From Polyodon spathula (Eukaryota > Chordata > Actinopteri > Acipenseriformes > Polyodontidae): 64,000 bases of DNA. The stretch's first letter is position 1, and each line of letters begins with the position of its first letter. The notes under the pieces were generated by a model. That model searched no databases. It was not told the DNA's origin and saw only the letters and a program-made list of their open reading frames with translations. The stretch covers positions 24,094,339 through 24,158,338 of the forward strand of contig NC_054543.1 of NCBI RefSeq assembly GCF_017654505.1, in the 5' to 3' direction. This document shows, piece by piece, positions 45,206 through 55,714 of the stretch. The translations under genes and the position numbers were made by a program.

Positions 45206-45259
45206 CGATTTATTGATTACAACTCTTTAAAAAAAAAAAAAAACCCTGAAATTTGATAA

Positions 45260-46164
45260 ATGACAGTTGGATTTAGTGCTGATATACCTGAGGATCTCAG
45301 TAGGACAGATTCTGCCCAGGTTAGGGAAGTTAATTCCATTAATGGAAGAGAGGATGATTCTTTAGTGGATTTTGAACTAGGGCCTCTTTCTCCTATATTC
45401 TTTCCACCTCTTCTTCCATTACCCACTTCAACACCATTAGCTTTGCAACCTGTTGGTTTGGAAATGTCTGTTTTTACACAGTCTGTAGAGATTACTAGAC
45501 TGAGTGTTGAGAGAATACAAGTAGTTCAACAGGCAGGTGATTATAGACAAAGAAATTCAGAGGGAACTTGTTTCTATTAAAGAAGGTTTGGATTCGACTA
45601 ATGACAAATATAATCATATGGTTGAACAGATTGAACTCCTTCAAGGAGTTGACTAAGAATACCTCTGACCGTTTAGTTAAGGTGGTGGATCAGCTAAGAG
45701 ATGATGTATTGAAGGAAGATCATGTTCATATTATTGCTTTAAAGGAGAAAATCATTCAGCTAGAATGTATTCAGAATTATGTTTATCGCTATCAGGCCCT
45801 GTGTAAGAGATGGAAATCAACTATTCTAGAATCTGAAGTAGTTAAACTAATTCTTAAGAACATGAACCCTTACTTTGCCAGCCATTTGTGTCATAGAGAA
45901 CATACAGCAGAGGAGCCAGTTCAGTTGGGAAGGCAATTAGAAAAAGACAGAATCAATAATGAATTAAGAAAATATCAGACTGATATAACAGCTTCAGGTG
46001 CTAGTGGTAAGAACTTAAAAAAAGTCAAAATGCCTTTTGTAGCAATTAAGACACCTATTCACTCAACAGTTCAGAATTCTGTTAATACACTGTGTGTTGG
46101 AGATGCAAACAGGACCATCTTTCCAAACAGTGACCTCTGTTTAAAACAGAGGCTGGCACTTTAA
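45260..46164 (+). pseudogene. gypsy Gag relic C
   Basis: Two overlapping frames (45260-45580 and 45568-46164) form an acidic N-terminal part and a capsid. The second contains QNYVYRYQALCKRWKS, VVKLILKNMNPYFASHL, then EEPVQLGRQLEKDR, the usual gypsy capsid pattern. A frameshift near 45570 separates the two parts. A zinc knuckle could not be read after 46000; either the family lacks it or it is lost. Confidence 0.7.
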
Positions 46165-46326
46165 AAAGTTCCTTTCAAAGTTCTTTAAAAAAAGAAGAAT
46201 ATTTCTTCAGTGAACATTCAGAGTTTTGCTACTAGGACGTATTCAGATGATGATTATTTGTTCCCAGGTAAAGAACCTAGAGGTTAAAGGCAAATCAATC
46301 AATTACAAATACTTCTATTACAGTAG

Positions 46327-46660
46327 GTGGTGGCACCTATAACTGTCCATCAGTGGACTGGAAGAAGTATGTTGGATACAGGTGCTACTTGTACATTGGT
46401 GCATGAAGAGTTGTGGTCTAAAGTAAAAACACCTAATGAACAGTTGAAAGCTTGGAAAGGACAGCTATTTTATTTAGCTAATGGAGAAAATGTTTATCCT
46501 TGTGGATTAACTAATCTAGATTTTTGCTTTCATGGGTTAATGTTTGGGGGTTCCCACTGCTGTTATGACTCCTGATACGTTAACTTACAGTCTTGTTTTG
46601 GGTCTTGATTTTATTTCTATCAATGGATTGAATATTCATGTACAGAGTCAAAGTTATTGT
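46327..46660 (+). pseudogene. gypsy protease relic C
   Basis: The frame 46327-46575 has MLDTGATCTLVHEELW, with the catalytic DTGA of retropepsins, and goes on to LANGENVYPCG. After a frameshift near 46545 the reading continues LVLGLDFISINGLNI, the flap-distal LGxDF block of gypsy proteases. It matures Gag and Pol in intact elements. It is cut off at 46662 by the MITE. Confidence 0.8.
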
Positions 46661-46661
46661 G

Positions 46662-47260
46662 TTTACCCTTTGCGGTCCATTTATTCTGCGCCTATCAGGA
46701 GCGTCAGGTCCAAATTATTTTCACATGTGCTGTTAATTTTACATGCACTGTTTAAAAGTATTTTTTTCACAGTAAACAGGTTTAAAAGGCACCACATAGC
46801 AACAGAACACTCAGTACTGCATCTACAGCCAAACCCCACCCCTTGTTTGCTGTATTTATCACATACTTCTTCATATACTGATAAATCATCTCCTAATCAC
46901 TCGTTTTATCACCAAACTCCTCAACAATGTGATCCAAGTCATAATTTTACTACTATAACTTCTCAAAAAAGTATCGCAAATGTCTGTGATATTCTTTGAG
47001 CACTGGATGTGGAAGCAGTTATCTTGTTTGTTTTTTTTTTGTCCGTGTTAGGTCTGTGGTGCAGCGTCTCTGTGTATTGCTCAGATCCATCCCTTTTTTT
47101 CAGCTTGTCTCAGCTCCTATTGGTCTCATTCGGCCATTGAAAGGTTTTCTCTGCTTTTTTAGGAGAAAAAAACAACTAGTGACCTGTGTCATCGGACCAG
47201 AAAGGGAAAATTGTAATGCCAGACCCGGTCTAGGTCTGACATAGGACCGTAAAGGGTTAA
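46662..47260. mobile_element. piggyBac-type MITE, copy B
   Basis: 599 bp with inverted ends: left ACCCTTTGCGGTCCA, right TAGGACCGTAAAGGGT. TTAA forms the right border (47257-47260) and TTTA the left (46662-46665), so the TTAA duplication has one change. Terminal and subterminal sequence match copy A (776-1158) at both ends, but the middle differs. There is no transposase; the open frames inside (46544-46999, 46996-47244) have no known domain. Confidence 0.7.
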
Positions 47261-48200
47261 TAGTGGATATTGGTAGGTAGAAATTAACAATGTAAAGCAA
47301 AAACATCTTTTATCACTTCTTATGGTCTTTTCCATTTTAATGTGACGTCATTTGGCCTTAAAAATGCTCCAGTAACTTTCCAGAACTTGATGGAGATAGT
47401 GCTTGGATATTTGTAGGGAAATGTGTGTTTTGTTTATTTAGATGACATCATGATTTATTCCCAAACTGAGGATCAACATTGGGCAGATATGCAAGCAGTG
47501 CTGATAAAACTGAAAAAAGCTGGCCTCACTGTGAATTAAAGAAAATGTCAGTTTTGCTGTTCTGAATTAAATATTTTGGGACACATTTTTTCCATAGCTG
47601 ACATATATGAACCATGCCAAAAACTATGCCATTTACCGGAGCCAACTTGTTTGAAAAAACTACAGCGATTTCTTGGAATGGCCGATTGGTATCATTGCTT
47701 TGTTCCCAATTTTTCCAGCATTGCAGAGCCACTGAACGCTTTGAAAAAGAAGGGAGTGAGGTGGAAGTGGACATCGTAATGTAAAGCCAGGATTGAGAAA
47801 CTGAAGTACCATTTGATGACTTCTTCTATCCTTAGACATCCAAATACCAACATACCCTTTGTGGTATATACTGACGCTAATAGTCGTGGTATTGGACCCA
47901 TATTGGTACAGAGGTTGGCAGATAGCCAGGAAGAAGTACTAGCTTATGAAAAATTACGCCACCACAGAACTGGAAAGCTTGGCGGTGGTGTGGGCTTTAG
48001 AGAGATGGCACTACTACCTGGAGGGAAAACCTTTTACAGTTGTAATGGATCATTCTTCCCTTCTTTGGGTTTTCAACACTGTGAAGCCAAACACCAGGCT
48101 GACACGATGGGCACTGAGGTTGCAGGAGTTCAACTTACAGTTGGATATAGAAAAAGTAAATGAAATGAAGCTCCAGATGCTTTGTCGTGGGCACCACTCT
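47261..48200 (+). pseudogene. gypsy RT and RNase H relic C
   Basis: It starts in the middle of RT with VEINNVKQK, then [20 protein letters not shown] (about 47330-47390), VCFVYLDDIMIYSQTEDQHW (catalytic YLDD near 47440) and the thumb LQRFLGMADWYHCFVPNF. RNase H has VVYTDANSRGIGPILVQR (about 47860), then YATTELESLAVVWALERWHY and LEGKPFTVVMDHSSLLWVF. Stops and frame changes occur near 47418, 47537, 47780 and 47945. The fingers and catalytic motif A are absent because the relic begins directly after the MITE. Confidence 0.8.
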
Positions 48201-48339
48201 GTTTCTGAAAATGTCATTATAGGAGTACAAACATATAGTCAAAAGAGATCTGAGAGCTATTGCCCTATACCCTTTATTGATGAAGACATCTGGAATGTTC
48301 AGAAAATAGATTCTGACTGTCAGAAAATATATGATAGTG

Positions 48340-49395
48340 TCTTACCTTATCCTGGAGGATAAAGTGTACCGCAAAGCCAAAATGCTGAATTCTGGAGTCC
48401 GTTACCAAATATACATACCTTCAGCATTATGACTGCAACTTCTTCAGGCTTACCATGATATCCCACTAGGCGGACATCTTGGTTGGTACAAAACAGTACA
48501 TCGGATTTTGGAAAATGCTTGTTGGCCTAGTCTTTGAAAGGTTGTGAATAGATACATCCAGGAGTGTCAGAGCTGTTAAGCTTTTAAGCCAGAAAATTGT
48601 CATCCAGCTGGTAAGCTTCAGAGTATTGAAGCCAATAGATCATGGGAGGTGATTGGCGTTGATTTTCTGAGCCCATTACCTAACAGCTCCATGAATAACA
48701 CTCAGCTTGTTGATTACTATACTAAGTGAATTGAGGCTTGCGAAACATGGTGGGGTACACCTGATTTTATTATCTCAAACCATAGTCCTCAGTTTGTTTC
48801 CCCAAGTGTTGTCAAGTGTCTGTGAACAGTGGGATGTAATTAAAAAACTAACCACTACTTATCATCGACAGACAAACTTTACAGAGAGAACTGGATTTTA
48901 AAATCCATGATTGTCTCATACCTGGAAGGAAAACATAAACAATGGGATCAGCATCTTTATGAATTCAGGTTTGCTGTTAACCCTGTTAAGCAGGAATCCA
49001 GGAGATATACACCCGCTGAGCTGAATCTGGGGAGATTGCTCAGAGGTCCTATAGAGTAGGCCCTCCAAGGTGAGTCCTGATAGTCCAGCTTATGCAGTTC
49101 TTAAAAACCTTTCCCAGTTAAATCAACAGGTACAAGAAAACCTAGCAAAAGCATAGACAAAAAAGAAATTATGATAAAAATCAAAGAACGGAACATCAAT
49201 TTCAAGATTGTGTATGGATCAAAAATCAAGTTTTGTCTAAAGCATCTAAAAGCTTTACTGCCAAGTTTGCTCCAAGATGGAAAGGACTTTATAAGGTAAA
49301 TTAGTTGCCTGGTGGTTCAGGCTATTTGTGTATCTAATATGAAGGTTTATTATCCTACAGCTGAAGACCAGGAAGAGTACAAGAGATGAAAAGTG
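48340..49395 (+). pseudogene. gypsy integrase relic C
   Basis: After RNase H the reading gives [20 protein letters not shown] and CWPSL..YIQECQSC, the HHCC zinc-binding region. The core reads SWEVIGVDFLSPLPNSS (first catalytic aspartate in VDF), then SNHSPQFVS where intact copies have the second aspartate (D to N/S region changed). YHRQTNFTERT and LEGKHKQWDQHLYEFRFAV complete the core. The frame is broken by stops at about 48430, 48537, 48728 and 48900. The last part (49020-49390) has AELNLGRLLRGP. The inactive catalytic site and stops rule out function. Confidence 0.75.
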
Positions 49396-49495
49396 CTGGA
49401 GATGTTCCAGGGCGAAGATGATCCAGACGAGGAATTTACTGGCTTTACTGAGGAGGAAATAGACACAACATGTTGTGTCTTTTATGGGGGGAAGA

Positions 49496-49657
49496 ATGAG
49501 GCGAATCACTTCATCAGTGACATCTAAAGCCAGACTGTCTCTTTAAATTCCAATTTGGAAAAGAAAAGAGCGCAAGTTGAATAGAGGGTGTTGTCAGAGG
49601 AAATGACATCAGATTATCAGAACAAAGAAACTGGCAATGTTGAGAGTTTGGCTAGTT

Positions 49658-49691
<34 letters not shown>

Positions 49692-49857
49692 TTTTTTTTG
49701 GTATCGCCTAAAAAACTAAACAATTAGTTTGATACTTTTAAAACTCTGAAAGGAAATAGTTGTTTAAAAATCTTGATTATTCTCTGCATATATTGGAAGT
49801 TTGCTGGAACGGTAACTGTCTGGTGACTGAAGTACCCGGGTGTTTTGAAATGATCCA
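49496..49857 (+). repeat. 3' LTR of gypsy relic C
   Basis: It is preceded by a purine tract TGGGGGGAAGAA (49484-49495), the likely polypurine tract. It starts TGAGGCGAATCAC and ends at ATGATCCA. It carries a poly-T stretch (49661-49690) that has expanded compared with the copy at 40028. Confidence 0.65.
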
Positions 49858-49863
49858 GAATTC

Positions 49864-50222
49864 TGACAGGGTACAGTCTTTGTGTGTTTTTAGTGTTGTT
49901 TAGAGTGGATGTGAATGAGTCTGTAGGGTGAAACTGTGAGTAAATGAGTTTGTGTGAGGAATGCGTGGAATGTGCCTGGACTAATGAGGTGTTAATTAAT
50001 CAATTGGTCCAGGCACCTGTATAAAAGGAGAGTGGTTGCTGAATGTTTGTAAGAGTGAGAGGACCTGTTTGGTAGCAGTGAGTGAGAGTATGTTAGCTCT
50101 GTTTTTGTTAGTTGTTTATTAGTTATTGTTTACATTTTTTGTGCGTCTTTTTATTTGGCCATCATGCCCTTTTGTTTTGTGTGTTAATTATTATTTAATT
50201 CAAAGTATTTAATTTTTTTTGT
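49864..50222 (+). repeat. LTR of the proline-repeat element, probably shortened at its 3' end
   Basis: It contains the core promoter CACCTGTATAAAAGGAG (TATA at 50020-50026) and GTTAATTAATCAATTGG upstream. It resembles the LTR at 24966-25542 around TTTGGCCATCATGCCCTT, but lacks the terminal part ending in CACA, so the junction to the coding part at about 50222 is probably a deletion. Confidence 0.5.
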
Positions 50223-50223
50223 T

Positions 50224-50514
50224 TTGGAGAGAAAAAATAATAATAACAAAGAAATTGAAGGCTGGAGAGATGGCTGCCGGGAACTGGAGGACCTCCTCGG
50301 TGGTCTGGAAGACCAAGGCTGGTGCCTTACCTGTGGGGAGTTCGGGCACAAGGTGGTGCGCTGTCCCTACTATGAGGGAGAGGAGGAACCAGCCCAGGAA
50401 AGGAAGGTGAGAAGGAGGCAGAGAGGGGGAAAGGTGAGGAGGAAGCAGAAGGAGTCAAGGTGGTTCACCATGTGCATTGCCTCTGGGCATGAGGACAAGG
50501 ACTGTCCAGAGTAG
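50224..50514 (+). CDS. Gag-like zinc-knuckle protein fragment
   Basis: 96 codons. Residues 34-47 read CLTCGEFGHKVVRC, a perfect CX2CX4HX4C zinc knuckle of the retroviral/gypsy nucleocapsid type. Around residue 80-94 the phrase MCIASGHEDKDCPE looks like a second knuckle that has lost one cysteine. A coiled or charged segment (ELEDLLGG) precedes the first knuckle and a run rich in Arg/Lys/Gln separates the two. A stop at 50512 ends the frame, but the same reading continues after it with DPSHPMPEEEEPECPTPEWE. It would bind nucleic acid. The upstream ATG is not certain, because the frame is open from about 50224 with a non-ATG-like context. Confidence 0.6.
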   Translation: MERKNNNNKEIEGWRDGCRELEDLLGGLEDQGWCLTCGEFGHKVVRCPYYEGEEEPAQERKVRRRQRGGKVRRKQKESRWFTMCIASGHEDKDCPE

Positions 50515-51400
50515 GAGCCAGAGGATGAGGATCCCAGTCATCCTATGCCTGAGGAGGAGGAGCCTGAATGTCCTACACCTGAGTGGGAGGATCCAGAGCA
50601 TCCAGCACCCAGAAGGGGGAGCACAAGCGTCAACAGCCCACAAAAGGCAAATCGGTGCGTCCACAGCCCAAGTTTCCACCTGCAGAGGAAGAATACCTGC
50701 TGGTTTCACCTTCACCACCATGGGTGGAGTACCTGCCATTACCTCTCCAAGGTCCCCTCCTGCCATCGGCTCTCAAGTGTCAGTGGGAGAAGCACCGCTA
50801 GAGGGAGAGCCGCACCAGTCCCCTGCAAGTGAGGGAGAGCTACACCAGTTCCCTGCAAGTGAGGGAGAACTGCACCAGTTCCCTGCAAGTGAGGGAGAGC
50901 CGCATCAGTTTCCTGCAAGTGAGTGAGAGCTGTACCAGTCCCCTGCAACAGGGGGAGACTACATGCTGCTCCCACCTCCGTCACCAGGAGACTACATGCT
51001 GTTAACACCTCCATCGCCAGGAGAATACACACTGCTCCCACCTCCACCGCTTCCAGTGACATGAGCAGAGCAGCAGGAACTGTATTTGCTTCCACCACCT
51101 CCACCGCCAGGAGCAGAGCAGCAGGAGCTGCGTCTGCCTCCGCCACCTCCACCAGCAAAGGATGAATGCCTGCTGGGTCCCCGTCCACCAGCAGAGGGTG
51201 AATACCTGCTGGGCCCCTTTCTACAAGCAGAGGGTGAATGCCTGCTGGGTCCCTGTCCACCAACAGAGGGTGAATGCCTGCTGGATCCCTTTCCACCAGC
51301 AAAGGGAGACTGCCTGCTAGGTCCATTTCCACCAGCAGAGGGTGAATGCCTGCTGGTATCATTTCCCCCACTGTCACCATCATGAAGAGAGGAGTTGGAG
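50515..51400 (+). pseudogene. Pro/Glu-rich tandem-repeat continuation of the Gag-like frame
   Basis: In successive frames: a PTPEWEDPEHP block near 50570; FPPAEEEYLLVSPSPPWVEY near 50680; five units of a 10-residue repeat around EGE(L/P)HQFPAS (50806-50940); GDYMLLPPPSP units of 11 residues (50954-51050); and six to seven units of a 12-residue repeat EGECLLGPxPPA (51150-51365). The whole is rich in Pro, Glu and Leu. Frame changes near 50620 and 50800 and a stop near 51062 break it. The large antisense frames here are mirror images of these repeats. Confidence 0.55.
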
Positions 51401-51952
51401 CTGCCTCTGCCTCCATCACCACCAGGGGAAAGAGGAGCAGGAGCTGCCTCTCTCTTCACCAGAAGAAGGACCAGGACGTGATGCTGGCATTCCTCAGCAG
51501 CCATTGCATACTCTGCTGAGGGAAGCACAGCAGAAAACAGCCAGCCACAGCAGCAACGAAGAGGGCTAGCACCGCCGCAACCACAGCACCATGACTAGTC
51601 CAGACTCCATCACCACCCGGGGATGCCTGCCTCACTCTGCCTGCACCACCTCCACCGGCAGAAGCAGAGCAGCAGGAGCTGCCTCTACATCTGCCACCTT
51701 CACCAGAAGGAGCTGCCTCTGCCTCCGCCACCTCTAGCAGAGGGTGAATACCTGCTGGTTCTGCCTTCACCGCCATGGCAGAACTGCTTGCCTCTCCCAC
51801 CTCCACCACCAGAGGAGCTGGAGCTGCCTCCACCACCCAAGGGAGAGAAACTGCAGCTGAGTTTGCCACCGCCCGGGGATGCCTGCCTTGCTTCGCCCAA
51901 GGATGCCTGCGTCGTATTGCCTGGGGTTCCCTTCTGCGCCACATCGCCTGTA
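51401..51952 (+). repeat. Further proline/leucine-rich repeats (LPPPPPxEELELP type)
   Basis: Continues the same style: CTGCCTCTGCCTCC phrases, PPPEELELPPPPKGEKLQLSL near 51800-51870 and a GDACL block (GATGCCTGCC) repeated three times between 51630 and 51910. No other domain. This is probably the end of the same Gag-like frame. Confidence 0.5.
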
Positions 51953-52040
51953 TATTACATGTTTGCTTGGGTGTACAGTATGATTGCTATTCATTGTCGT
52001 ATTGTAGAATTGTTCATTGTCTCTAGTGTTGTGGAAGTCT
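51953..52040 (+). repeat. Two-copy dispersed repeat R, copy 2
   Basis: It shares GTTTGCTTGGGTGTACAGTA and the following 60 bp with 42178-42265. Its position at the break of the proline-repeat element suggests that element was cut here by the insertion of whatever carries R. Confidence 0.6.
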
Positions 52041-52340
52041 AGATGTGTTATCCAAATCTCTATTGTAATCGTATCCTTGGAGAACTGCGTCTGGCTGTCT
52101 ACTTAAGCATACAGTCTGCTGTCTTATAATATTACTATTACAAGAATTTTTGCATTTTGATTTGAGAGCAACTACAGATATATTTGCATTGGCAGCAGGA
52201 ATTTGTAATGACTTCACTGAAAACAGCATTGCCTGTTTCAAGCTAAACATAAAACAATACATGAACAAGCAGCTGTTTCCGAAAAAAGCAGTGTCGGTGG
52301 ACACAATACACATCAAAACATGTGACAAATTGGTAAGCGT
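52041..52340 (+). other. Unidentified open frame just before the L2 element
   Basis: The frame from 52150 begins MHFDLRATTDIFALAAGICN and runs into the L2 endonuclease at about 52340 without a stop. The first 60 residues do not look like L2 or any family I know. It may be the remains of another transposon into which L2 was inserted. Confidence 0.35.
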
Positions 52341-52344
52341 TACA

Positions 52345-52900
52345 TCTGTGTGGATTTTGCTTAATCAAATTGTACCTTCTGGCTTTGGGCTATTTGAAAA
52401 ATGCCACTCTGTGGGCCGTGCTGGTGGGCTTATTATAGTTTATAAGCTAGAATTTAGCTTGAGCCCTATTCTTACTCCCAACTACACTTCATTCGAGTGC
52501 CTGGTTCTAAAAGTCTCTGTTCCCCAGCCTTTGACAGTTATTACTGTCTACAGACCTCCTAAACACAATGCTGCCTTTCTAAGTGAATTTTCTGATCTGT
52601 TATCTTTGTTGTGCTTTAAGTTTGACAAGATTGTAATTCTAGGTGATTTTAATATTCACATTGACTGATTTACCTAGCACAGGATTTTCTAGCCCTCTTG
52701 GACTGTTTTGGCCTTAAGCAAACAGTCCATGCTCCAACTCGCAACAAAGGCCACATACTGGATTTAATTATCACTATCTGTCCTTTGGCTTCTTTCATGA
52801 GTAACTTAGATTTAGGAATAGTTGATCATCTGGCCGTTTTATTTGAATTAGAATTCACTGTCCCTCTTTCTACTCCAAAACGTACGGTCAACTTTTGAAA
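52345..52900 (+). pseudogene. L2 AP-endonuclease relic
   Basis: Blocks in order: GRAGGLIIVYK, TSFECLVLKVS, TVYRPPK, FLSEFSDLL, ILGDFNIHID (52630-52665), then after a frameshift LLDCFGLKQ.., HAPTRNKGHILDLII and IVDHLAVLFEL. These correspond to apurinic/apyrimidinic-like endonuclease motifs: GDFN holds the catalytic aspartate/asparagine and the DH block the last histidine. The N-terminal catalytic glutamate part is missing. Confidence 0.75.
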
Positions 52901-53429
52901 ATGGTGCTGTGTTGATCATGTTAAGTTCTCTGAATTTGTTCTTTCTTCACTCTCTGTCTTTCCTATTCCTAATATATTGGATGAGAAGGTGCAGTCTTTC
53001 AACAGCTCCTTATTTAATACCTTAGACTCCCTGGCCCCAGTCAAGACTAGGTACCTCTCCTACACCCATCGTGCACCATTGTATACCATGGAGCTGCGCT
53101 CTCAAGAGGCTGGCTGTCATAAAATTAAGTGTTGATGGTGAGATTCTGCTCTTACTGCTCCATCTACACTCCTGGAAGGAATCTCTGGTTGAATACAGGG
53201 CTGCTTTGGCCACTGCCAGATCGAGCTATTTTTTAAATATTATTTCTAATAATCAAGATAATCCTAGACACTTGTTCTCTACTATTGATAGATTGTTAAA
53301 GACTAATTGTCCCTCCACAGTACTTGCTTCACATCAGCTATGCAATAGTTTCTTATAGTTTTTTAAGTCTAAGATTGACAATATCCACCTACACATTAGT
53401 ACCTCTTCTCACTCCTCCTCCACAGTCTC

Positions 53430-55033
53430 TTGGTCTGTCTGGCTTTGTGGGGTCCTCTCTATCCTGTTTTACACCTTACACTTAATTCTCTTACAGACCT
53501 GGCCCTTCGTATGAAAGCCACCTGTTGTCTGTTGGATCATATCCCCTCTGTTCTTTTTCAGTCCTGTTTTGACCTGTTCTGCCCCTTGGTGTTAATTATT
53601 ATAAATGAATCCTTGAGTTCTGGTGTGGTTCCAGTTGCTTTTAAAACTGCTGCAGTAATGCCTGTGCCTACAAAAACTCATATGGCCTTGGATAATCTTA
53701 ATAATTTTCACCCCATTTCAAATTTGCCCTTTCTAGCTAAGCTTCTAGAACAAGCTGTCACTAGGCAATTAAACCGGCATCTCATTGCTAACAATCTTTT
53801 TGAACCCTTTCAATCTGGCTTCCGGCAACTTCATAGCACTGAGACTGCCCTGGTCAAAGTCACTAATGATCTGTTAATGGTTGCTGACTCAGATGCTTGG
53901 ATCTTAGTGCAGCATTTGACACTGTAAATCACAAGATTCTACTTGATAGATTAGAGAGTTTATATAGTCTCTCTGGCACTGCCCTTTACTGGTTTAGATA
54001 ATATCTAACAGGACATCAACAATTTATCTCCCTGGGTGGGTTTAATTTTGAGGTTGGGCCAGCAATTTCTGATGTCCTGCAAGGCTCTTTTTCAGCCCCC
54101 TGTTATTTAATATTTATATGTGTCCCCTCGGCCACATTTAAGCTCTCATGGCATACACTATCATTTTTACGCAGACAAGACTCAAATCTACATTAATTCT
54201 AAACCTGATATCAAAGTTGCTGTCTCTGCCTTAACTGCTTGTATCTCTGATATAAAAAATTGCAAAATCGCAAAATTTTTTACACCTGAACTGTGACAAG
54301 ACTGAGGTAATGCTGTTAGGTGCTCCCCACCAGCTAAGTGAAACCAGTACTTTAAATCTGTCTGTTGATGGAACCATGCCTGAGTTCAGATCTAAGATGA
54401 AAAATTTGGGTGTGATTTTTGATCCTGGGTTAACATTTGAATTGCATGTGCTGAATACTGTCAAGGTTTCTTTTTTCGTCTTAGAAATATTGCCAGACTA
54501 CGTCTTATGCTTTCTGTACCTGCAGCTGAAAAACTGGTTCATGCTTTTGTTTGATTGATTACTTTAACACCCTGCTCGCTGGGGTGTCTAATAGCACCCT
54601 CACTAAAATTCAATTCATTTAAAATTCTACAGCCAGAATTTTGTCTCAGTCCCACTCAAGAGATCACATCACTCCTGTCTTGGAGGCCTGGCACTGGCTG
54701 CCTATCAGGTTTAGAATTGATTTGATGACATATAAGGCTCTTCATGGGCTAGCTCTGAATTATCTGTCAGATCTTTTATCTTTTTACACTCCTACTCGCA
54801 ACCTCCGCTCTGTTGATTTCAGACTGCTGTGTGTCCCGCCTGCTCACCTGCACTCTATGGGTGACAGGGCCTTCTGTGGCTATACCCCCAAATTATGGAA
54901 CTCTATTCCACTAGAGATCAGGGACTCAGCTTCTTTGAGTATTTTTAAAGTTAACTTAAAGACTTACTTTTTAGAAAGGCATTTTTATGATTTTTCTGAT
55001 TGTGTTATCTCCTTGTGTTTCATTTATGCATAA
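53430..55033 (+). pseudogene. L2 reverse transcriptase and C-terminal relic
   Basis: The frame 53430-53927 has HPISNLPFLAKLLEQAV, then FEPFQSGFRQLHSTETAL, RT fingers and palm. A break at about 53917 lies near motif A (the [11 protein letters not shown] region reads partly as LVQHLTL then NHKILLDRL). The YADDTQ motif reads FYADKTQIY near 54170, so the second catalytic aspartate is now lysine. The C-terminal part 54310-54558 starts MLLGAPHQLSETSTL, and 54641-55033 contains ITPVLEAWHWLPIRFRID and FCGYTPKLWNSIPLEIRDS. Not functional. Confidence 0.75.
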
Positions 55034-55109
55034 TCTGTTTATTTATTGCAGTACTATTAATTGTGAAGTGCTCTGAGATGACTTCTTTTAAGGATGCCAT
55101 ACAAAATAG

Positions 55110-55110
<1 letters not shown>

Positions 55111-55151
<41 letters not shown>
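55111..55151. repeat. (TTA)n tail of the L2 element
   Basis: About 13 units directly follow the element's 3' UTR; likely part of the element's own end. Confidence 0.9.
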
Positions 55152-55714
55152 GTGCTAATATGGGGGCTACTTTGAAGTATGTTTCTTTGAATGCGCATTC
55201 CCGTTACACAATGTGAACTGAGTTATTTTCTTTTTTAAAAGAAATGATTTCAATTTTACAGTTCTGTATGTAGGCTTACATATAACCAGTTTACAGCTGG
55301 TTACACAATATTTTCTTTTGAAATGTTTATTTTATTATAGTTTTCATTTTTTGAAGTCGTGCTATGCAGTAGGCTAATGTGAAAAAAAGCCTTTTATTTT
55401 TGTAGATAATTACTTAGTTTTGTATGTAGATATAGTAGTTTACACCTGTTTGCATAATATCCTTTTTTGAAATGTTTATTTTGTTATAGTTTTTCATTTC
55501 TTTAGACGGTTATGTTTACTTATTCATTTAAATACAGTGTTAGATGGCAAATGTTAGATATGATGTTCATAAATAAATATTTTGAGTTGTATCTGATAGT
55601 TTGGTTTCATTTTTATATTGAAGCTGTTTAAAATGTACCCATCAAAATGACTACTGCTGGTGGTTAGTAGCATAAACCCGGAGGTTCTAGTGTTAAATGA
55701 GGAACTACATTCGG
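55152..55714. other. No gene recognised; AT-rich
   Basis: A loose repeat is present: the phrase TTTTGAAATGTTTATTTT(A/G)TTATAGTTTT occurs at about 55316 and 55465, each followed by similar sequence and preceded by GTTTACA(G/C)CTG, so an imperfect 150-bp duplication is likely. No coding domain. Confidence 0.45.

Larger units (their letters stand above)
45165..49857 (+). mobile_element. Ty3/gypsy retrotransposon relic C (gag, protease, RT, RNase H, integrase, 3' LTR)
   Basis: The plus-strand domain order is complete for a gypsy element from the primer binding site to the 3' LTR, but the 5' LTR is not visible upstream of 45165. A MITE (46662-47260) lies between protease and RT, and the RT finger region is missing there. 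All frames are broken. A second LTR of the same family is at 40028-40411. Confidence 0.85.
49864..51952 (+). mobile_element. LTR element with zinc-knuckle/proline-repeat frame, plus strand, 3' end missing
   Basis: The LTR-like start at 49864 (TGACAGGGTACAG) leads into a Gag-like frame whose blocks match the element at 23222-25542. Both LTRs share the phrase TTTGGCCA(A/T)CATGCCCTTT. The frame is longer here and carries several families of short tandem repeats. There is no protease, RT or integrase. The end is lost near 51952, where repeat R begins. Confidence 0.65.
52345..55151 (+). mobile_element. L2-clade LINE relic, 5'-truncated, ending in (ATT)n
   Basis: The order is endonuclease, RT, C-terminal domain, then a (TTA)n tail at 55111-55151, characteristic of L2-type elements that end in short tandem repeats. 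It starts within the endonuclease (GFGLFEKCHS). It has many frameshifts and stops. It differs from the CR1 copies in protein sequence and tail. Confidence 0.85.

Noticed and set aside
50739..51528. 227- and 178-codon minus-strand frames with AGIHPLLVE-type repeats
   Set aside because: They mirror the tandem repeats of the plus-strand frame, which has the zinc knuckle and matches a second element; the antisense frames have no domain.
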